58,633 nt of DNA from Salibaculum sp035270045 (GTDB taxonomy: Bacteria; Pseudomonadota; Alphaproteobacteria; Rhodobacterales; Rhodobacteraceae). Of the stretch, positions 53,867-58,633 are shown one piece after another (within the stretch, counting starts at the first letter, position 1; the number at the start of each line of letters is the position of its first letter). A model generated the notes under the pieces. That model was not told the origin of the DNA. It did no database searches and worked only from the letters and a program-made list of their open reading frames with translations. The DNA lies in assembly GCF_035270045.1 (NCBI RefSeq), contig NZ_DATFIP010000032.1:1-58633 (forward strand). The letters are read 5' to 3'. The translations under genes and the position numbers were made by a program.

Positions 53867-53880
53867 GTTGTGCCGCCCGG

Positions 53881-55257
53881 TCAGGCGAGCCGTTCATTTT
53901 TGCCCAGTGGCTGCGTTTTTCGGTCGGTGACGCCAATGCTCTCGGCAGGCCAGGTGACATTTACCACCGCGCCGCCGGAGCGGTTGGCCAGTGCCCGGGC
54001 CCCGCCGTTGGAAAAGGTCAAGCTGGCGCCCGATCGCTCCAGCAGCGTCTTCGCGATGAAAAGCCCCAAGCCCATTCCTTCGTAGCCCGGACGGCGATCA
54101 TCCAGCAGTTGCCAGCGCCGCCGCCGAACGAAGGGATCGCCGATCCGGCCCAGCACCGACGAGGAGAACCCCCCGCCATCGTCCATGATGCGCACGCCCA
54201 GGTTCTGGTCCGACCAGCTCAGTTCGATCCGAACGCTGGAGTCACTGAAATCCACGGCATTCTGAACGAGGTTTCGAATGCCGTGGATGATCTCGGGCTG
54301 GCGGCGGATGACAGGTTGGTGGGATGGGTCCGTATCGGATGATATCCGGAACTCTACGATCTTGCCGCGCTCCATGTGGGGTTCAGCCGCTTCGCGGATA
54401 ACGGTCTCGAAAGGGGCGGTCTGCAGGTACTTGTCATCCTTTCCGGCCCGGCCCATCGAGCGCAGGATGTCGCGGCACCGATCCGCCTGGTCGCGGACGA
54501 GAACGGCATCGTCGCGCAGGTCCGATCCTTCGTCCAACTCGTCGATCAACTCGCTGCTGACCAGTTTGATCGTGGCAAGGGGCGTGCCAAGCTCGTGGGC
54601 TGCGGCGGCAACCACGCCGCCAAGGTCCGTCAGCTTCTGTTCGCGGGCGAGTGCCATCTGGGTCGCGGCCAGTGCTTCGCTCATCGACATGATCTCTTGC
54701 GTGACCTGGCGGGCATAGAGCCCGATGAAGATGACGCCGGTGACCAGGGCGACCCAGAATCCGAAGATGAAAAGCTGCGGCAGCCCCAATGGAAACCCCG
54801 TGGCCGTCAGCATTTGCACATGCCATTGAGTCAGCGCGCTTATGATGCCGATTGCCACCAGCCCCAGAAGAATCGTGCTGCGCGCCGGCAGGACATTGGC
54901 CGCGATCGTCACCGGCGCGAGGATCAGAAGCGAAAAGGGATTGCTGAGCCCGCCGCTGAGGTAGAGCAGGACACCCAGTTGCAGCAGGTCAAACCCCATC
55001 ATCATCAGGCCCTCGCCCTCGTTGAGGCGGCGGTTCTCGGGGTATAGGAACGTTGACAGGATATTGGCCAGAACCCCGGCGCCGATCGTCATGGCGATCA
55101 ACCCGGTCTCGAGCCGCAGGTTGAAGACATGCAGCGCCACGACAACTGCCGCGGTCTGCCCGATGACGGCAACCCAGCGCAGGATCACGAGGGTCCGGAG
55201 CCGCACCCAGTTGCTGCGCTGATTGATGCTGAAAGTCGCTGCTTCGGGCTGCGCCAT
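53881..55257 (-). CDS. regB: Redox-responsive sensor histidine kinase RegB (PrrB)
   Basis: RegB (458 residues) senses the redox state of the quinone pool and phosphorylates RegA. Six membrane helices cover about residues 20-190, and GGLSNPFSLLILAPVTIAA is the quinone-associated stretch. The H-box AAAHELGTPLATI has His221. The redox cysteine lies in DQADRCRDILRSMGRAGKDD at Cys261, 40 residues later, the same spacing as in R. capsulatus RegB. ATPase N and G boxes follow. It diverges from senC. Confidence 0.96.
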   Translation of the reverse strand: MAQPEAATFSINQRSNWVRLRTLVILRWVAVIGQTAAVVVALHVFNLRLETGLIAMTIGAGVLANILSTFLYPENRRLNEGEGLMMMGFDLLQLGVLLYLSGGLSNPFSLLILAPVTIAANVLPARSTILLGLVAIGIISALTQWHVQMLTATGFPLGLPQLFIFGFWVALVTGVIFIGLYARQVTQEIMSMSEALAATQMALAREQKLTDLGGVVAAAAHELGTPLATIKLVSSELIDELDEGSDLRDDAVLVRDQADRCRDILRSMGRAGKDDKYLQTAPFETVIREAAEPHMERGKIVEFRISSDTDPSHQPVIRRQPEIIHGIRNLVQNAVDFSDSSVRIELSWSDQNLGVRIMDDGGGFSSSVLGRIGDPFVRRRRWQLLDDRRPGYEGMGLGLFIAKTLLERSGASLTFSNGGARALANRSGGAVVNVTWPAESIGVTDRKTQPLGKNERLA

Positions 55258-55338
55258 TGTGCCACGATGTCCCTATGCCGGTTGATGGTGGATAAGGGAT
55301 CACTAGATTACGATAAATCAAGTGGAGAGTGAGAGATC

Positions 55339-55971
55339 ATGCGGAAATCGATTGTCCTGGCCGGTGCCGTGGCCATCGCGGCCGCAGCGGGTGCATTGAG
55401 CGCCGGCTTGTTCGGCCCCAGCAGTTGGTTCGGTCCGGATGACAAGTTCGCCCAATGCCGCGAGACCACAGTCGGCGGCGCTGACATCGGCGGACCCTTC
55501 GAATTGGTCGACGAGACAGGGCAAACAGTCACCGAGAAAGACGTCATAACCGGCCCGACGCTGGTCTATTTCGGCTATACTTTCTGCCCTGACATCTGCC
55601 CGACGGACAATATGCGAAACGCAATGGCTGTAGAGATCCTGGACGAGCGCGGACTGGACGTGAAACCGGTCTTTATCTCGATTGACCCCGAGCGGGACAC
55701 GCCTGAGCGGCTGAGCGATTTCACCGACGCGTTCCACGACCGGATGGTGGGGCTGACCGGGACGCCCGCGCAGGTCCGCGCGGCCTCGCAGGCCTACAAG
55801 ACATTTTTCCAGAAGGAAGACACCGAGGATGACTATTACCTCGTGGACCATACCACGATGTCCTATCTCATCTTTCCAGACGAGGGTTTTGTCGAGTTCT
55901 ATCGCCGCAGTGTCACACCCAATGAAATGGCCGAAAGCGTCGCCTGTTTCGCGGACGCGGCGGCAAGCTAG
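55339..55971 (+). CDS. senC: SCO1/SenC family copper protein
   Basis: SenC/PrrC (210 residues) is a membrane-anchored copper chaperone for cytochrome oxidase assembly. An N-terminal helix covers residues about 5-24. The metal-binding motif is FCPDICP with Cys83 and Cys87, and His171 lies in VDHTTM. It is placed between regB and regA, as in Rhodobacter, and shares the divergent promoter region with regB. Confidence 0.94.
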   Translation: MRKSIVLAGAVAIAAAAGALSAGLFGPSSWFGPDDKFAQCRETTVGGADIGGPFELVDETGQTVTEKDVITGPTLVYFGYTFCPDICPTDNMRNAMAVEILDERGLDVKPVFISIDPERDTPERLSDFTDAFHDRMVGLTGTPAQVRAASQAYKTFFQKEDTEDDYYLVDHTTMSYLIFPDEGFVEFYRRSVTPNEMAESVACFADAAAS

Positions 55972-56033
55972 AGAATTGACCGGGGCGCACTAAGACTCTA
56001 CGCATCATGGACGTTCAAGCGGAGGCCCCATTC

Positions 56034-56579
56034 ATGAACGCAGCCCAGATTGGCGACGATCCGTCACTCCTGATCCTGGATGACGACGAGGCATTCCTCA
56101 GGCGCCTCGCCAAGGCGATGGAAAAGCGTGGCTTCGCCGTCGAGACCGCAGAGAGCGTGGCCGCGGGCACGGCCATCGCCAAGGCCCGGCCACCGGCCTA
56201 TGCCGTCGTGGATCTCCGGCTGGAGGACGGCAACGGGCTGGACGTGGTCGAAGTGCTTCGCGAACAGCGGCCCGACAGCCGAATTGTTGTTCTGACAGGC
56301 TATGGTGCCATCGCCACCGCGGTCGCCGCGGTCAAGATGGGGGCCACCGATTACATGTCTAAGCCGGCAGACGCCCGGGATGTGACCAATGCCTTGCTGG
56401 CCACCGGGGACGAATTGCCTCCGCCGCCCGACAATCCCATGAGCGCGGATCGCGTTCGCTGGGAACATATCCAGAGGGTCTACGAACTCTGTGACCGCAA
56501 CGTCAGCGAAACTGCCCGGCGGTTGAACATGCACCGCCGCACGCTGCAACGTATCCTTGCCAAACGCAGCCCGCACTGA
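56034..56579 (+). CDS. regA: Response regulator RegA (PrrA)
   Basis: RegA (181 residues) activates photosynthesis, respiration, carbon and nitrogen fixation genes. ATG 56034 is preferred because GGAGG lies eight bases upstream; ATG 56007 also fits the frame. The receiver has the acidic pocket LDDDEAF and phospho-acceptor Asp60 in AVVDLRLEDGNG. The C-terminal Fis-type helix-turn-helix is VSETARRLNMHRRTLQRILA. It lies after senC, so phosphorylation is expected from RegB. Confidence 0.96.
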   Translation: MNAAQIGDDPSLLILDDDEAFLRRLAKAMEKRGFAVETAESVAAGTAIAKARPPAYAVVDLRLEDGNGLDVVEVLREQRPDSRIVVLTGYGAIATAVAAVKMGATDYMSKPADARDVTNALLATGDELPPPPDNPMSADRVRWEHIQRVYELCDRNVSETARRLNMHRRTLQRILAKRSPH

Positions 56580-56582
56580 CTA

Positions 56583-57470
56583 TCACGTCTTCGCTTGGCG
56601 CCGGATCCAGCGCACAAAGGCATCGCGGGGGGTCGAGATGATGCCGGGCCGTGTTAGGATGTGGTAGGCCACGGCGCTGTCCGTTTCGCGGAACAGGGCC
56701 CGCAGCCGCCCGGCCCTCACCTCGTCCTCGACAAGTGGAGCAGGAAGGATGGCGACACCAAGACCGGCGCGCGCCGCTTCCCGCGACAGTTGGGCCGTGG
56801 CAAAGGTCTTGACCCGTTCAAGGTCCGGATCAACGCCATGGGTCGCAACCCAGAGGCGTTCTTCCGAGGTTTGACCATCCATCAGCCAGGTGAAGCCGCG
56901 CAACTGTGACAGGTCCCGGACCGCGTCTCCCGGCACGTGCCCCGGTGCAGCGACCGCGACATGGCCCGCAGAGATCAGTGCCATGGAGTCGACACCGCTC
57001 CAGCCGCCGCGCCCATACCGGATCGCCACATCGATCCTGTCCGCGCGCAGGTCCACCAGCCCGACACCGGGTATGATCTCGACATCCAGCTCAGGGTGCT
57101 CGGTCCAGAACCCCCCGATCCTCGGCATCAGCCAGTTGGCCGCAAAGGACGGAGTGACGGCGATGCGCAGCGGCCGCTGCGCCGCCTTTTCCAACAGGTC
57201 ATCCGTCGCCGCACCGATCAGGGTGAACGCCTCGGCCAACGCCATGGCCAGCCGGTGCCCTTCGGCCGTTGTCACCATGTTCCGTCCCTGGCGCTCCATG
57301 AGGATCGTATCGAAATGGGCTTCCAGCGCTCGTACGTGCTGAGCCACGGCGGCATGGGTCACGTTCAGGTCTCGTGCGGCCGCGGAAAAGCTGCCCACCC
57401 GCGCCGCTGCTTCGAAAGCCCGCAATGCCGTAAGCGAGGGAACATCACGCCATTCCATATGAAAGCTCAT
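56583..57470 (-). CDS. LysR-family transcriptional regulator
   Basis: LysR-type regulator (295 residues). The N-terminal winged helix is SLTALRAFEAAARVGSFSAA, AARDLNVTHAAVAQHVRALE, and the C-terminal sensing domain (RIAVTPSFAANWLMPRIGGF) follows. The pattern resembles the GcvA subfamily. ATG 57458 is an alternative start. The divergent neighbour is a small ORF (57556-57711), a possible target. Confidence 0.88.
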   Translation of the reverse strand: MSFHMEWRDVPSLTALRAFEAAARVGSFSAAARDLNVTHAAVAQHVRALEAHFDTILMERQGRNMVTTAEGHRLAMALAEAFTLIGAATDDLLEKAAQRPLRIAVTPSFAANWLMPRIGGFWTEHPELDVEIIPGVGLVDLRADRIDVAIRYGRGGWSGVDSMALISAGHVAVAAPGHVPGDAVRDLSQLRGFTWLMDGQTSEERLWVATHGVDPDLERVKTFATAQLSREAARAGLGVAILPAPLVEDEVRAGRLRALFRETDSAVAYHILTRPGIISTPRDAFVRWIRRQAKT

Positions 57471-57555
57471 CTATGATCCGACAAATCTTCCTGACTTTCG
57501 GAAGAGGGTTTCCGTGGATATATACGTCCTATCAGCCCAGTGAAAGGAGCGCGAC

Positions 57556-57711
57556 ATGTTCAATATTCTTGCAGAAAGCCTGTTCACCGCCAGCAGCCGC
57601 CCCATCGGCGGCAACCCGCGCCCCGCTGAAAAGCGCATCTTGGGCAAAGGTCGGCGAACGACCGCCCCGACCGCGATCCACCGCACTGTCTCCAGCGGCG
57701 AAAACCGCTAA
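57556..57711 (+). CDS. Small hypothetical protein (51 residues)
   Basis: ATG 57556 is preceded by AAAGGAG at 57543-57549, six bases upstream. The 51-residue product begins MFNILAESLFTASSRPIGGN and is basic, with no helix-turn-helix or membrane segment. It diverges from the LysR gene by 85 bases. I do not recognise it, but the strong ribosome-binding site supports it. Confidence 0.5.
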   Translation: MFNILAESLFTASSRPIGGNPRPAEKRILGKGRRTTAPTAIHRTVSSGENR

Positions 57712-57753
57712 GGCCAAGCCGCGGGCCGCTGCTCTCCCGGGCGGCCCGCGAAG

Positions 57754-58344
57754 TCAGAGTCGTGACATCAAAGCGGCGTGCCGATCCGTGAAATCCGCGC
57801 GAACCCGAACTGGCGGACGTAGGTGAATTGTGAACATTTCGGCCAATTCGGGATCGACCCGTCCGAAGTGCGTGTTCGCCTCATGTCGGGAAAATCCCGC
57901 GATCCGGGTCGCTTCCAGCCAGGCACTGATCCGGTCGGCTTTCTTGATCTTCTTTTTCACGGTCGCGGGCAAGATGGACGGAAGTCCGAAACGGATGTTG
58001 ATTGCGGCCTGCAGCCGGTCGTCCAACTCGGTGTATCCAGGCCCGATCGCGGCCTTGACCGGCGAGATCATGTCCCCGATCACGTATTCCGGAGCATCGT
58101 GCAGCAGTGCTGCCAATCGCCACTTCACCGGCGTTCGTGGCTCCAGCTGACCGAAGATCTGTTCCACCAGTAGGGAGTGCTCGGCCACCGAGTAGGCGAA
58201 GTCGCCTTCGGTCTGGCCGTTCCAGCGCGCCACGAAGGCCAGCCCGTGGGCGATGTCCTCGATCTCGATATCCATTGGAGTCGGGTCAAGCAGGTCGAGC
58301 CTGCGACCCGATAGCATGCGTTGCCAGGCGCGCGGTTTTCTCAA
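57754..58344 (-). CDS. HD-domain hydrolase (YfbR-like)
   Basis: HD-domain phosphohydrolase (196 residues). The likely start is TTG 58344 with GGAGG five bases upstream, giving LRKPRAWQRMLSGRRLDLLD; the longer frame to 58464 has no better site. The metal-binding residues lie in YSVAEHSLLVEQIF, LLHDAPEYVIGDMISPVK and the later ADRISAW. This set is typical of YfbR-type 5'-nucleotidases and related enzymes, but the substrate is not fixed. It diverges from ahcY. Confidence 0.82.
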   Translation of the reverse strand: MRKPRAWQRMLSGRRLDLLDPTPMDIEIEDIAHGLAFVARWNGQTEGDFAYSVAEHSLLVEQIFGQLEPRTPVKWRLAALLHDAPEYVIGDMISPVKAAIGPGYTELDDRLQAAINIRFGLPSILPATVKKKIKKADRISAWLEATRIAGFSRHEANTHFGRVDPELAEMFTIHLRPPVRVRADFTDRHAALMSRL

Positions 58345-58475
58345 GGCCACCTCCGAAGTTTGCCGAACAATTGCCCCGTTGTCCCGATCTTGCAAGGTGG
58401 CAGCACGGCCTGCGTTGCCGCCCCGAGGGTCCGGTGCTAGAGGACATGCGAACCGGACCAGCAAGGAGCACGGCC

Positions 58476-58633
58476 ATGGCCGAGGATTATATCGTCCGCG
58501 ACATTTCGGATTCGGCCTTTGGCCGTCGAGAGCTTTCGATTGCGGAGACGGAGATGCCGGGTCTCATGGCATGCCGTGAAGAGTTCGGGGGGTCCAAGCC
58601 GCTTTCGGGGGCGCGGATCGTGGGCTCGTTGCA
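58476..58633 (+). CDS. ahcY: S-adenosylhomocysteine hydrolase, N-terminal part
   Basis: The first 52 codons of AhcY (MAEDYIVRDISDSAFGRREL, then SIAETEMPGLMACREEFGG) run off the right end. AhcY breaks SAH into adenosine and homocysteine, keeping methyltransferases active. ATG 58476 follows AAGGAG eight bases upstream. No SAH riboswitch is visible in the short gap before it. Confidence 0.9.
   Translation, partial: MAEDYIVRDISDSAFGRRELSIAETEMPGLMACREEFGGSKPLSGARIVGSL

Noticed and set aside
55270..55335. FNR-like half-site (TTGAT) in the regB-senC gap
   Set aside because: The second half ATCAA is missing at the required four-base spacing.
58345..58475. Possible SAH riboswitch before ahcY
   Set aside because: The gap is only 131 bases and does not show the conserved SAH-riboswitch core that I would expect; also shared with a divergent gene.

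Overview
This is GC-rich chromosomal DNA from an alphaproteobacterium, most likely a marine Rhodobacterales (Roseobacter-group) species. The evidence is the gene content and order: divergent regB versus senC-regA, the block addA-addB-tsaE-PAS protein, the block maf-aroE-coaE-dnaQ-secB, the block parB-parA-rsmG-mnmG-mnmE-rho, and a remnant of the acrylyl-CoA reductase gene acuI. No tRNA, rRNA, CRISPR array or insertion sequence was recognised.

Layout. (1) 1-4136: the end of a type VI secretion cluster, with the tail of a probable tssG, the ATPase gene tssH/clpV, and a peptidoglycan-binding protein that is a candidate secreted effector. (2) 4277-9015: the dTDP-L-rhamnose operon rfbC-rfbB-rfbD-rfbA, facing a polyprenyl-phosphate sugar-phosphate transferase; together these supply and start a surface polysaccharide. 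(3) 9345-14899: a complete family-5 (peptide/nickel-type) ABC importer. (4) 14986-19071: an internally deleted acuI pseudogene, an exported MsrA, a PfkB-family kinase and a large NADP-type malic enzyme. (5) 19200-26035: mutS, grpE-hrcA, and rph-rdgB-hemW. (6) 26032-33313: the replication-origin neighbourhood. parB-parA-rsmG-mnmG-mnmE-rho all read leftward, two exact parS sites lie in rsmG and mnmG, and an AT-rich 511-base gap separates rho from maf. (7) 33314-39539: maf-aroE-coaE-dnaQ, secB and fxsA on the other strand, then a TIM44-like protein, mltA and an Smr protein. (8) 39522-51636: an MFS transporter, a lipoprotein hydrolase, hslV and hslU with a membrane protein gene between them, trxA and addAB. 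(9) 51742-58633: tsaE, a kinase-less PAS protein with a CtrA-type site in front, the regB/senC/regA redox system, a LysR regulator, a small ORF, an HD hydrolase and the start of ahcY.

The strongest structural signal is the origin region. Genes diverge on both sides of 32803-33313, which is AT-rich, carries one perfect DnaA box and one box with a single mismatch, a CtrA-type half-site and a tandem palindrome, and lies about 3 kb from the nearest parS. Other unusual points are the acuI remnant (an in-frame fusion of gene start and gene end at a short repeated sequence), the CtrA-type site in front of the DivL-like PAS gene, and the candidate T6SS effector next to clpV. All family names rest on motif reading alone; no database search was run.
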